From LMUY01 sp964235495 (GTDB lineage Bacteria; Pseudomonadota; Alphaproteobacteria; Acetobacterales; Acetobacteraceae): a stretch of 64,000 nt of DNA. How positions within the stretch are numbered: position 1 is the first letter of the stretch; the number at the start of each line of letters is the position of its first letter. The position numbers were made by a program, and so were the translations under genes. The DNA lies in the NCBI GenBank assembly GCA_964235495.1, contig CAXSAX010000006.1, forward strand, positions 1-64,000. Reading direction: 5' to 3'. A model generated the notes under the pieces. It made no database searches. It was given only the letters and a program-made list of their open reading frames with translations, and was not told the DNA's origin. Positions 35,064 to 43,008 of this stretch are shown here, one piece after another.

Positions 35064-35834
35064 TTATCGCCGCAACTCCATCTGAATCGGCCCCTCTCGC
35101 CGCCCATGCGTGAACTGGTCCACCACCGCATTCCCACTCTCCATCAACCCTCCCGGCGGCCCCTCCCAAACGATCCGTCCCCGGTACAGCATCGCGATCC
35201 GGTCGCCGATCCGCATGGCAGACGCCATGTCATGCGTAATCGCCATCGCCGTCGAGCCCAGGCGCTTGACGCAGTCCACGATCAGCCCGTCGATCACCGC
35301 GCCCATGATCGGGTCCAACCCCGTGGTCGGCTCGTCAAAGAACAGAATATGCGGCTGGGCGGCGATGGCGCGGGCCAGGCCCACGCGCTTCTGCATCCCG
35401 CCGGACAGCTCCGCGGGCGAGAGGTCGCCCACGCTCGGGGCCAGGCCGACCTGGCCCATCACCGTGTCCGCCCGGGTGCGGGCGGCTTCGCGGGTGATGC
35501 CGCCTTGGGCGAGCAGGCCGAAGGCCACGTTCTCCCACACTGGCAGGCTGTCGAACAACGCGGCGGCCTGGAACAGCATGCCGATCTGGCGGCGGGCGGC
35601 CTCGCGCTCGCGGCGGCCCATGCGGAGCAGGTCGCGGCCGTCGATCTCGATGCTGCCCTCGTCAGGCTCCACCAGGCCCAGGATGGATTTCAGCAGCACC
35701 GACTTGCCAGTGCCGGAGCCGCCGATCACCACGGTGGAGGTGCCAGGCATCACGTCCAGGTCCACGCCGTCCAGCACCTGCTTGTCGCCGAAGCGCTTGC
35801 GCAGGCCACGGATGCGGATCGTCGGCAAGGCCAT
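35064..35834 (-). CDS. mlaF: MlaF-like ABC ATPase (phospholipid transport)
   Basis: A 256-residue ABC ATPase of the MlaF/Ttg2A family, which powers lipid movement between the inner and outer membranes. Walker A is GGSGTGKSVLL. The Q-loop is in QIGMLFQAAALFDSL. The signature is LSGGMQKRVGLARAI, and the family-specific region is FFDEPTTGLDPIMGAVIDGL. The switch His is in AITHDMASAMRIGDRI. The ATG at 35834 lies seven bases after the mlaE stop; an in-frame TTG upstream is unlikely. No mlaD substrate-binding gene follows. Instead the AT-rich island begins 20 bases beyond the stop, so the partner is elsewhere or was displaced. Confidence 0.92.
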   Translation of the reverse strand: MALPTIRIRGLRKRFGDKQVLDGVDLDVMPGTSTVVIGGSGTGKSVLLKSILGLVEPDEGSIEIDGRDLLRMGRREREAARRQIGMLFQAAALFDSLPVWENVAFGLLAQGGITREAARTRADTVMGQVGLAPSVGDLSPAELSGGMQKRVGLARAIAAQPHILFFDEPTTGLDPIMGAVIDGLIVDCVKRLGSTAMAITHDMASAMRIGDRIAMLYRGRIVWEGPPGGLMESGNAVVDQFTHGRREGPIQMELRR

Positions 35835-35841
35835 CCCGGCG

Positions 35842-36624
35842 CTATCGGGCAAAGAACAGCTCCGTCAGCAGGTAGTCGCCGGCGAGGATCAGGATGGAGG
35901 CGGTCACCACGGCCGAGGTGGTGGCGGCTCCCACGCCCTGCGCGCCGCCGCGGCTGTTGTAGCCGAAGAAGCAGCCCATCAGTGCTATGATGAAGCCGAA
36001 CACCGCCGCCTTCGCCAGGCCGCTCGCCACGTCGGCTGCCGTCATGAAGCCCAGGGTGGTGTTGAGGTAGCTCGCCGGGTTCAGGCCGATCTTGGCGGTG
36101 GCGATGATGAAGCCGCCCATGACGCCCAGGATGTCCGCCACCACCACCAGCAGCGGCAGGGCGAGCGTGCCGGCCAGCAGGCGGGGCGCCACGAGGTATT
36201 TCATCGGGTTGGTGGACAGGGTGCCGAGCGCGTCGATCTGGTCGGTGACGCGCATGGTGCCGAGCTCGGCCGCCATGGCGGCACCCACCCGGCCGGCCAC
36301 CATCAACCCGGCCAGCACCGGGCCGAGCTCGCGCACCACGGACAGCACGACGATGTTGGCGACGGCACTCTCGGCGTTGAAGCGGGAGAAGCCGGTGAAG
36401 GATTGCAGCGCGATCACCATGCCGGAGAAGATCGCCGTCAGCGCCACCACGGGCAGGCTGAAATACGCGAACTCGATGAAGGCGCGGGCGAACATGCGGC
36501 CGTACAGCGGCGGGCGCACCAGGTGCGACACGCCGGACGCCGCGAACAGCGCCACCGACCCGGCGCCGCGGCACACGCCGAGCGCCGCCCGCCCGAGCAG
36601 GGCCAGCCCGTCAAGTGCGTTCAC
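35842..36624 (-). CDS. mlaE: MlaE-like ABC permease
   Basis: A 260-residue inner-membrane permease with five to six hydrophobic helices. MlaE features: ALTAIFSGMVIALQSFTGFS, VVLSVVRELGPVLAGLMVAG, RVGAAMAAELGTMRVTDQID and ALGTLSTNPMKYLVAPRL. These form the elongated coupling region of the family. It starts at ATG 36624, overlapping the alr stop (ATGA), and precedes mlaF by seven bases. It belongs to an alr-mlaE-mlaF operon. Confidence 0.93.
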   Translation of the reverse strand: MNALDGLALLGRAALGVCRGAGSVALFAASGVSHLVRPPLYGRMFARAFIEFAYFSLPVVALTAIFSGMVIALQSFTGFSRFNAESAVANIVVLSVVRELGPVLAGLMVAGRVGAAMAAELGTMRVTDQIDALGTLSTNPMKYLVAPRLLAGTLALPLLVVVADILGVMGGFIIATAKIGLNPASYLNTTLGFMTAADVASGLAKAAVFGFIIALMGCFFGYNSRGGAQGVGAATTSAVVTASILILAGDYLLTELFFAR

Positions 36625-37766
36625 AGGTAATGGCGCGGGTAGCGCGGGCCGAGCGAGGTCAGGATTTCGTAGCCGTTGGTGCCGGCCTCGGCGGCGAGCG
36701 CATCGACGCCGCCGGGTCCGATGAGGTCGAGCCAGCAGCCGGGCGACACGCCGGGCGCGTCGGTCACGTCGAAGGTGGTGAGGTCCATGGACACGCGACC
36801 TACCAGCGGCACGGGCGCTCCGTCAAAGCAGGCGGTGGCGCGGTTGGTGAGGGAGCGCAGGTAGCCGTCGGCGTAGCCCACCGACAAAGTGGCGATGCGG
36901 CTGGGGCGGGCGGCGGTCCAGACGCCGTTGTAGCCGACGCTCTCGCCGGCGGGCACGTCCCGCAGCTGCAGCACGCGGGCGCGCAGGCGGACCACCGGGC
37001 GCATCGGGTTGGGGCGGCCGGGGACGGGGTTCACGCCATACAGCGCCGCCCCAGGGCGGGCGAGGTCGGAGGCGAAGGCGGGGCCGAGGAACAGGCCGGA
37101 GGAGTTGGCAATCGAGCGGGGTGCTGGGGGCAGGCGGGCGCAGGCAGCGTCGAAGCGGGCGCGCTGGCGCTCGTTCACCGGGTCCTCTGGGGTTTCGGCG
37201 GTCACCAAGTGGGTCATGACGTAGCGCAGGGCGAGGCCGGCGAGGCGGCCATGGTCCGCCGCCAGGGTATCGAGCGCCGGGGTGTCCAGGCCGAGCCGGT
37301 TCATGGCCGTGTCCACGTGCAGGATGGCAGGCAGCGGGCGGCCGAGCGCGCGGGCGTGGCCGGCCCAGCGGTCCACCTCGTCGAGCGTGCCGAGCACGGG
37401 GGTGAGGCCGCCCGCCGCGAACTCCGGCTCCAGCCCGGGCCACAGGCCGTTCAGCACGGCGAGCATGGCGCCGGGGGCGAGGTCCCGCACGGCGAGCGCC
37501 TCCGCCGGGTGGGCGGTGAAGAAGTGGCGGCACCCGGCGGCGTGCAGCGCGGGGATGACGGCGCGGGCGCCCAGGCCGTACGCGTCGGCCTTCACCACGG
37601 CGGCGGTGGGGCCGCGGCGGAGGGAGCGCCAGTTGGCGACGATGGCGGCGGTGTCGATCTCCAGCAGGGCGGGCCAGGTGCCTAAGCAAGGTCCTCGGTC
37701 TTGCGCGTCGGCCCCCCTCTCCCCGCCCTCTCCCGCAAGGGGAGAGGGAGAAGCAGGCGCCCTCAC
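36621..37766 (-). CDS. alr: Alanine racemase
   Basis: A PLP fold-type III racemase that interconverts L- and D-alanine for peptidoglycan. The PLP lysine is in AAVVKADAYGLGA near residue 60. HVDTAMNRLGL, LARPGAALYGVNPVPG, GESVGYNGVW and the catalytic Tyr in SVGYADGYLRSL are present, with VGRVSMDLTTFDVTD near the C-terminus. The only in-frame start after the upstream stop is GTG 37766, which overlaps the oxidoreductase stop (GTGA). The first 30 or so residues (SPSPLAGEGGERG) are encoded by a palindromic repeat and are not conserved, so the family domain begins near residue 31. The operon continues to mlaE. Confidence 0.92.
   Translation of the reverse strand: MRAPASPSPLAGEGGERGADAQDRGPCLGTWPALLEIDTAAIVANWRSLRRGPTAAVVKADAYGLGARAVIPALHAAGCRHFFTAHPAEALAVRDLAPGAMLAVLNGLWPGLEPEFAAGGLTPVLGTLDEVDRWAGHARALGRPLPAILHVDTAMNRLGLDTPALDTLAADHGRLAGLALRYVMTHLVTAETPEDPVNERQRARFDAACARLPPAPRSIANSSGLFLGPAFASDLARPGAALYGVNPVPGRPNPMRPVVRLRARVLQLRDVPAGESVGYNGVWTAARPSRIATLSVGYADGYLRSLTNRATACFDGAPVPLVGRVSMDLTTFDVTDAPGVSPGCWLDLIGPGGVDALAAEAGTNGYEILTSLGPRYPRHYL
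37726..37748. repeat. Palindromic repeat inside the alr 5' end
   Basis: CCCTCTCCC, short loop, GGGGAGAGGG. A similar pyrimidine/purine-rich context precedes it (CCCCCCTCTCCCC at 37712-37724). This is the sort of Gly-Glu-Gly-encoding palindrome ('SPLAGEG') that recurs in proteobacterial genomes. Here it is translated as part of alr and contributes the start region. Confidence 0.6.
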
Positions 37767-38764
37767 GCGATGAGCTTGACCAATTGCTTGCCGAAGTTGC
37801 GGCCTTTCAGCAGGCCCAGGAAGGCTTCGGGCGCGCTGGCCAGGCCTTGGGCCACGGTTTCGCGGTATTTGAGCTGGCCGCTCGCCACCAGCCCGCCCAG
37901 CTCGGCCAGCGCCGCCGGCCAGTCCGCCATGTGCTCGGAGACAATGAAGCCTTCCATCGTGAGGCGGGAGACCAGGATCAGCGCCGGGTTCGCCATCGTC
38001 AGCGGCGTGCCGTCATACCCGGCGATGGCGCCGCACACGGCGATGCGGCCGAACGCGTTCATCCGCAGCATCACCTCGTCCAGCACCGTGCCGCCCACGT
38101 TGTCGAAATAGCCGTCGATGCCGTCCGGCGCGGCGGCCTTGAGCTGGGCGCGCAGGTCGCCGGCCTTGTAGTCGGCGCAGGCGTCGAAGCCGAGCTCGTC
38201 CACCACGAAGCCGCACTTCTCCGGGCCGCCGGCGATGCCGACGACGCGGCAGCCGTGGCGCTTGGCCAGCTGCCCCACCACCGTGCCGACCGCGCCGCTG
38301 GCGGCGCTCACCGCCACCGTCTCGCCGGCCTTCGGCTTGCAGATGCGGTTCAGCCCGTACCATCCGGTGACGCCTGGCATGCCGACGGGGCCGAGATAAG
38401 CGGAGAGCGGCACGTGGGCGTCGTTCACCTTCTGCATGCCGTCGCCGTCCGACGTGGCGTATTCCTGCCAGCCGAACATGCCGACCACCTTGTCGCCGGG
38501 CTGCCATTTCGGATTGCGGCTCTCGACCACGGCGCCGGCGGTGCCGCCGATCATCACCTCGCCCAGCTTCTGCGGCGCGGTGTAGGACTTTGCGTCGTTC
38601 ATGCGGCCGCGCATGTAGGGGTCGAGCGAGAGGAAATGGTTGCGCACCCGCACCTGGCCTTCCGCCAGCGGGGCCAAGGGCGTCTCGACCAGGTTGAAGT
38701 TCTCCGTGCTGACAGCGCCTTGGGGGCGGCTGGCGAGCAGGATCTGGCGGTTCATGTCGGCCAT
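37763..38764 (-). CDS. NADP-dependent MDR oxidoreductase (CurA/leukotriene B4 dehydrogenase-like)
   Basis: A 333-residue zinc-independent medium-chain reductase that probably reduces alpha,beta-unsaturated ketones or aldehydes. Seen: MNRQILLASRPQGAVSTENF, LSLDPYMRGRMNDAKSY (typical of the prostaglandin reductase/CurA group), GDKVVGMFGWQEYA, the dinucleotide motif AASGAVGTVVGQLAKRHGCR and GYFDNVGGTVLDEVMLRM. The ATG at 38764 has GGAG six bases upstream; further in-frame ATGs at 38776 and 38791 are possible. Its stop overlaps the alr GTG start. Confidence 0.9.
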   Translation of the reverse strand: MADMNRQILLASRPQGAVSTENFNLVETPLAPLAEGQVRVRNHFLSLDPYMRGRMNDAKSYTAPQKLGEVMIGGTAGAVVESRNPKWQPGDKVVGMFGWQEYATSDGDGMQKVNDAHVPLSAYLGPVGMPGVTGWYGLNRICKPKAGETVAVSAASGAVGTVVGQLAKRHGCRVVGIAGGPEKCGFVVDELGFDACADYKAGDLRAQLKAAAPDGIDGYFDNVGGTVLDEVMLRMNAFGRIAVCGAIAGYDGTPLTMANPALILVSRLTMEGFIVSEHMADWPAALAELGGLVASGQLKYRETVAQGLASAPEAFLGLLKGRNFGKQLVKLIA

Positions 38765-38834
38765 GGGGCGCTCCATCGGGATGGAGGGCATCTTCCGCCA
38801 GTCTTTCCGGGGATGCCAGGGGTGGGCCAGCAGG

Positions 38835-38855
38835 ATCGGGGCTCCGCGCCCCGAT
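38835..38855 (-). terminator. Hairpin after the O-ligase gene
   Basis: ATCGGGGC, loop TCCGC, GCCCCGAT, about 45 bases beyond the O-ligase stop on the minus strand. No T-run follows. The neighbouring GGCCCCTTGCGGGTGCAGGGC (reverse of CCCTGCACCCGCAAGGGG in hairpin element copy 1) suggests a diverged relative of that element. Confidence 0.45.
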
Positions 38856-38900
38856 TCCCGCCGGAGCAAGGCCCCTTGCGGGTGCAGGGCGGGGGCCTGC

Positions 38901-40274
38901 TCACCCGCCGACCAGCAACCGCCGTTCGGCCGCAGCCCGGCTGCGCCAGCTGGCGTCCGGCGCCTGGTGCACCACACCCGGCGGCCCCTCCAGCACGGTG
39001 CGGCCGACCAGCTCGCGCAGCGCCGCCAGCATGGCGACGAGCAGGTAGTCGATGTCGTAGTAGGCCGCGCTCAGCAACGCGCCGTTGACCAGGAACAGCA
39101 GCACGCTGACTTGCAGCACGGCCGCCATCTGCCCCGCCCAGGCGATGTCCGCGCGCTTGCTGCGGCGCACGATCCGGCGCACGGCGGTGCCGTTGCGCCA
39201 GCCGACGGCGAACAACGCCAGGAACAGGACCAGCCCGCCGAACCCGAGATCGCCCAGCACCTCGAAGTAGATGCTGTGGGCCGCCTTGAGGTTGAGCGTC
39301 GGCGGGGCGGAGCCGAGGATGGCGACATGGCTCGCGGCTTCCAAGTGCTCGCCCCACACATCGCCGTGCTGGATCGCGTGGAACCCGCCGCCGAACAGCG
39401 GACGGTGCAGCGCCACCGCCGTGCTGACCTTCCAGGCGCCGACCCGGCCCAGGAACGAGTCGTCGCTTTCGGCCGACTGGATCGTGCTGATCCGCTCCTT
39501 CCAGCTGTCGCTGACCAGCTGCGCGCCGATGCCGAACACCAGCAGCACCAGCAGCAGCCCGAGCGCCTTGCGCCGGCTAGCCAGCACGTAGGCGACGCCG
39601 AGCAGGCCCAGGCCGGCGAAGCCGTCGCGCGAGGCCGTGGCGACCACGCACACGGCGCACATGCCGCCCATGACCCAGCACGTCACCCGCACCGCCTGAC
39701 GCCGCGCCGTCGCCTGCAAGTAATACAGCAGCGGCATGATCATTAGCACGTCGAGCGCGATCTGGTTGTTGTCCCCGGTCGAGGCGGTGCCGAGCACCTT
39801 GTGGCCGCCGGCGGAGAGCAGGAACTTGGCCGCCTCGCCCAGGCCGGTGAAGCCGATCCCCAGGCAGATCGCCAGCATCAGCGCGTGCAGCCGCAGGCGG
39901 TCCCGCATCACGGCCATCACCATGACAGCCAGCAGCAGGATCTTGGCGAACTTCTGGTACAGCTCCCAGCCCGATGCCGAATCGCCGGCGAGCCCGGTCG
40001 CCTGGGACAGCAAGCCCCAGACCGCCAGGAGCACCAGCAGCGCCACGGTGGCGTCCAGCCGCAGCCGGATGCCGCCGCCCCGGCCCATGACGGCCAGGCC
40101 GAGGGTGAGGGCCGCGGCGACCTTGGTGTAGGGCAGCGTCGATCCGAAGCCGTACAGCACGTCGTTCGGCGCCAGCAGGGAGGTCCAGGTCCAGAGCAGG
40201 ACGCCGACCTGCGCGCCGCCGAACGCGAGCGGCACCAGCAGGAGCCAGGATGCGACGAACGCCAGGTCGCGCAT
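38901..40274 (-). CDS. O-glycosylation ligase, exosortase A system-associated (Wzy/O-antigen ligase fold)
   Basis: A 457-residue polytopic membrane protein with about ten hydrophobic helices. The N-terminus MRDLAFVASWLLLVPLAFGG, then GVLLWTWTSLLAPNDVLYGF, is the DUF5935 region of the 'putative O-glycosylation ligase, exosortase A-associated' family. The O-antigen ligase-like domain includes GDNNQIALDVLMIMPLLYYL, TASRDGFAGLGLLG, and the periplasmic AAHSIYFEVLGDLGFGGLVL, in which the His is usually important. It would transfer a lipid-linked glycan. Its ATG overlaps the stop of a small upstream membrane ORF (TGATG). No exosortase gene is in this window. Confidence 0.85.
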   Translation of the reverse strand: MRDLAFVASWLLLVPLAFGGAQVGVLLWTWTSLLAPNDVLYGFGSTLPYTKVAAALTLGLAVMGRGGGIRLRLDATVALLVLLAVWGLLSQATGLAGDSASGWELYQKFAKILLLAVMVMAVMRDRLRLHALMLAICLGIGFTGLGEAAKFLLSAGGHKVLGTASTGDNNQIALDVLMIMPLLYYLQATARRQAVRVTCWVMGGMCAVCVVATASRDGFAGLGLLGVAYVLASRRKALGLLLVLLVFGIGAQLVSDSWKERISTIQSAESDDSFLGRVGAWKVSTAVALHRPLFGGGFHAIQHGDVWGEHLEAASHVAILGSAPPTLNLKAAHSIYFEVLGDLGFGGLVLFLALFAVGWRNGTAVRRIVRRSKRADIAWAGQMAAVLQVSVLLFLVNGALLSAAYYDIDYLLVAMLAALRELVGRTVLEGPPGVVHQAPDASWRSRAAAERRLLVGG

Positions 40275-40441
40275 CAGGCCTGCCGCCCTCGCGCCCTCGC
40301 GCGCCTGTTCGCTTCAGGGGGGTCCGCCTTGGGCGGACGGGACAGCCAGGCGAACAGCCCGGCCTGGCCGTTGCCGCGGCCCAGCCACACGGCCACCAGA
40401 ACCAGGCCGGCCACGTCGAACATCAGCAAGGCGGCTTCCAT
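40274..40441 (-). CDS. Small single-pass membrane protein
   Basis: A 55-residue protein: one N-terminal hydrophobic helix (ALLMFDVAGLVLVAVWLG), then a Trp/Pro-containing linker and a strongly basic tail (NRRARARGRQA). The stop overlaps the O-ligase start as TGATG, which suggests translational coupling. No recognisable family; it could be an assembly partner of the ligase. An in-frame start farther right is possible. Short length lowers confidence. Confidence 0.5.
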   Translation of the reverse strand: MEAALLMFDVAGLVLVAVWLGRGNGQAGLFAWLSRPPKADPPEANRRARARGRQA

Positions 40442-40572
40442 GGGCCGTGTCCTTCCAGCGCCATGCTTGCGCAACGCCGCTCCGGGCTGCTCTAGCACTA
40501 CGCGGCGGAGGTTGCGCGCCCGTTTATTTCCGCGCCGCGCGTCCCGGGCTGCCCGTCTGGCGCCGGGTCGGC

Positions 40573-42060
40573 TCAGCCGCCGCTGTGCACCAGGTCGAGG
40601 TCCGCGAACCGGGTGAACTCGCCCTCGAACAGCAGGTCGATCTTGCCCGTCGGCCCGTGGCGCTGCTTCTCGATCAGCAGCTCGGCGCGGTTATGCACCC
40701 GCTCCATGTCCTGCTGCCACTTGTCCATGGCGCTGTGGAATTTGTCGTTCGACTCGAAGTGCCCCTCCTTCGGGCCGCGCTGCTGCAAGTAGTACTCGTC
40801 GCGATAGACGAACATCACGCAGTCCGCGTCCTGCTCGATCGTGCCCGACTCGCGCAGGTCGGAGAGCTGCGGCCGCTTGTCCTCCCGCTGCTCCACCGCG
40901 CGGGACAGCTGGGAGAGCGCGATCACCGGCACCGCCATCTCCTTGGCGATCGCCTTGAGCCCCTGGGTGAACTGGCTGATCTCCAGCACCCGGCTCTCCG
41001 GCTTGGTGCCGGCGGACGGACGCATGAGCTGCAGGTAGTCCACGATCACCAGGCTGAGGCCGCTGGTGCGCTTGAGCCGGCGGCAGCGGGTGCGCAGGGC
41101 GGCCACCGAGATGCCCGGCGTCTCGTCGATGTGCAGCGGCAGGCCCGCCACCTCGCGGCTCACCTGCACGAAGCGGTCGAAGTCGCGCTGGCCGATCTCG
41201 CCGCGGCGTATCTTGTCGCCGGACACGCGCGCCTCCTCCGCCAGCAGCCGCAACGCGATCTGCTCGGCGCTCATCTCCAGCGAGAAGAACGCGACACTGC
41301 CCTTCGGCACCTGCTCCGACCCGGCGTTGCGCGCCTCCGCCAGCAGCGCGCGGGCGGCGCCGAAGGCGATTTTGGTGGCCAGCGCCGTCTTGCCCATGCC
41401 GGGGCGGCCGGCCAGCACCATCAGGTCCGACGGGTGCAGCCCGCCCATCCTCTTGTCCAGGTCGCGCAGCCCGGTGGACAGGCCGGAGACGTGGCCGGAG
41501 CGATGGAACGCGCGCTCGGCCCCTTGAATCGCCTGGGTCAGCGCCTGCTCGAACACCATGAAGCCGCCGCTGGCCGCGCCCTTGTCCGCGATGTCGAACA
41601 GCTTCTGCTCCGCCGCCTCCACCTGGCTGCGGCCGTCCAGCTCCGGCTCGGCGCCGAACGCGTTGTTCACCACCTCCTCGCCGACCTCGATCAGCTGACG
41701 CCGCAGCCAGGCGTCGTGGATGGCGCGGCCGTACTCTCCGGCGTTGATGATGCCGACCATGGCGCCGAGCAGCTGGGCCAGGTAGGCCGTGCCGCCCACC
41801 TCGTCCAACACGCCGGTGTGCTCGAACTCGGCGCGCAGGGTGATGGCGTCCGCCAGCTGGCCGTTGTTCACCCGGCGATGGATGGCGGCGAAGATGCGGC
41901 CGTGGATCGGGTCGGCGAAGTGCTCCGGCGCCAGGAACTCCGCCACCCGCTCGAAGGCGCGGTTGTTGGCCAGCAACGCCCCGAGCAGCGCCTGCTCCGC
42001 CTGCTGGTTGGAGGGCGGCATCCGTTGCGACAGGCCGAGGAGCGGGGAGAGTGTGTTCAT
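40573..42060 (-). CDS. dnaB: Replicative DNA helicase DnaB
   Basis: A 495-residue hexameric helicase. The N-terminal domain is PPSNQQAEQALLGALLANNR through RRQLIEVGEEVVNNA. The RecA-like motor domain has Walker A LAGRPGMGKTALA near residue 215, FFSLEMSAEQIALRLL (H1a), VIVDYLQLM (Walker B), ALSQLSRAVEQREDKRPQLS and the arginine-finger region HRAELLIEKQRHGPTGKI-like near the C-terminus. ATG 42060 gives MNTLSPLLGL but has no clear Shine-Dalgarno; ATG 42075, five codons upstream, has a weak AGG and is an alternative. It is separated from alr by the O-ligase and oxidoreductase genes. Confidence 0.95.
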   Translation of the reverse strand: MNTLSPLLGLSQRMPPSNQQAEQALLGALLANNRAFERVAEFLAPEHFADPIHGRIFAAIHRRVNNGQLADAITLRAEFEHTGVLDEVGGTAYLAQLLGAMVGIINAGEYGRAIHDAWLRRQLIEVGEEVVNNAFGAEPELDGRSQVEAAEQKLFDIADKGAASGGFMVFEQALTQAIQGAERAFHRSGHVSGLSTGLRDLDKRMGGLHPSDLMVLAGRPGMGKTALATKIAFGAARALLAEARNAGSEQVPKGSVAFFSLEMSAEQIALRLLAEEARVSGDKIRRGEIGQRDFDRFVQVSREVAGLPLHIDETPGISVAALRTRCRRLKRTSGLSLVIVDYLQLMRPSAGTKPESRVLEISQFTQGLKAIAKEMAVPVIALSQLSRAVEQREDKRPQLSDLRESGTIEQDADCVMFVYRDEYYLQQRGPKEGHFESNDKFHSAMDKWQQDMERVHNRAELLIEKQRHGPTGKIDLLFEGEFTRFADLDLVHSGG

Positions 42061-42155
42061 GAGGAGGGCGACCATAGCCTATGCCGAGCGCCGCGGGGCG
42101 CGATCAGCCTGTGGGTGGCTGTGGATAAGGGGGATGCTTTTGCCGGAGCAGCCCC

Positions 42156-42599
42156 TCAGCTTCCCCACTGGGCGAACGACGCCACCACGATCACGATGGC
42201 GCCCAGGCCGAGGTTGACGTGGATCAGCTTGCGGATGGCGGCAGCGGCGGCGTCCGTCGGCTGCGCGCGGAACCGGCGATAGGGGCCGAACACCAGCGCC
42301 AGGAACACGGCCGCCATCACCAGCCCGAGCAGCTGCATCACGTTCACCGGCCAGGGCAGGTTGGCGAAGCCGCCGTACACGCCGAACACCATGGCCCAGC
42401 CGGTCAGCAGCACCAGCGGCATGGCGACATACACCAGGCGGAAGAAGCGCCGCAGCGTCTCGCCGTGCAGCGCCATGCGCTCCGCCGGGGGCAGCGCCGC
42501 CAGGCTGGGCCGCAGCACCACCAGCGCGTAGGCCATCCCGCCGGTCCATAACGTCATGGCGAGCAGGTGAGCGCCCAGCACCAGGCTCCACAGAATCAT
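42156..42599 (-). CDS. CopD-like four-helix membrane protein
   Basis: A 147-residue membrane protein with four hydrophobic helices: LWSLVLGAHLLAMTLWTGGM, FFRLVYVAMPLVLLTGWAMV, NVMQLLGLVMAAVFLALVF and LIHVNLGLGAIVIVVASFA. Conserved His residues in LGAHLLA and KLIHVNL resemble heme- or metal-ligating His in CopD/HemJ-type families. The ATG at 42599 follows AAGGAC; an upstream TTG is unlikely. Function unproven; haem binding or copper handling is an inference from fold. Confidence 0.75.
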   Translation of the reverse strand: MILWSLVLGAHLLAMTLWTGGMAYALVVLRPSLAALPPAERMALHGETLRRFFRLVYVAMPLVLLTGWAMVFGVYGGFANLPWPVNVMQLLGLVMAAVFLALVFGPYRRFRAQPTDAAAAAIRKLIHVNLGLGAIVIVVASFAQWGS

Positions 42600-42656
42600 C
42601 GGTCCGTCCTTGAACAATGGGCTGGCACCATGCCCGATCGGCGGCTTGAGGGCGAG

Positions 42657-42941
42657 CTACTCCGCAGCCCCCCGCAGCATCTGCATCGCTCGCCGCAGCC
42701 GCAGCAGGCCGCCGCGGACGTGGCCGTGCTCGCACATAGCGCGCCCGCTGCGCCAAAGCACGCGGGCATGGGGCGGCATGTCCGCATCCGTGTCCATCCG
42801 GTCCGCCAGGCTGAGGCAGTACTCGGACGTGTCGGTGGTCACCGTCATCGGGTCCTGCTCCGGCGGCAGAGTGGCCTGGGCCAGGGCCTGCCCGGTAAGC
42901 CATGCCGCGACCGCGGTGCTCAGGACCGTCGTTTTCCACAT
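42657..42941 (-). CDS. Small exported hypothetical protein
   Basis: A 94-residue protein with a signal peptide (MWKTTVLSTAVAAWLTGQALAQ). The mature part has YCLSLADRMDTDADMPPHAR and MCEHGHVRGGLLRLRRAMQML, with two Cys that could form a disulfide and a helical hairpin-like end. No family recognised. The ATG at 42941 starts the signal peptide. It lies between the histidine kinase and CopD-like genes, on the same strand as both. Confidence 0.65.
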   Translation of the reverse strand: MWKTTVLSTAVAAWLTGQALAQATLPPEQDPMTVTTDTSEYCLSLADRMDTDADMPPHARVLWRSGRAMCEHGHVRGGLLRLRRAMQMLRGAAE

Positions 42942-43008
42942 CCAATCCACAGTATGGCCGAGCGGAATCACGCGGCAATGGGCGCTGCGTGAAGTCGTCG
43001 TCACCTGC

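Noticed and set aside
38765..38900. Gap between oxidoreductase and O-ligase as a fifth full copy of the hairpin element
   Set aside because: It shares CCCTGCACCCGCAAGGGG in reverse with copy 1 but lacks the AGGTGT-CCAGAGGAC core, so I list it only as a possible relative.
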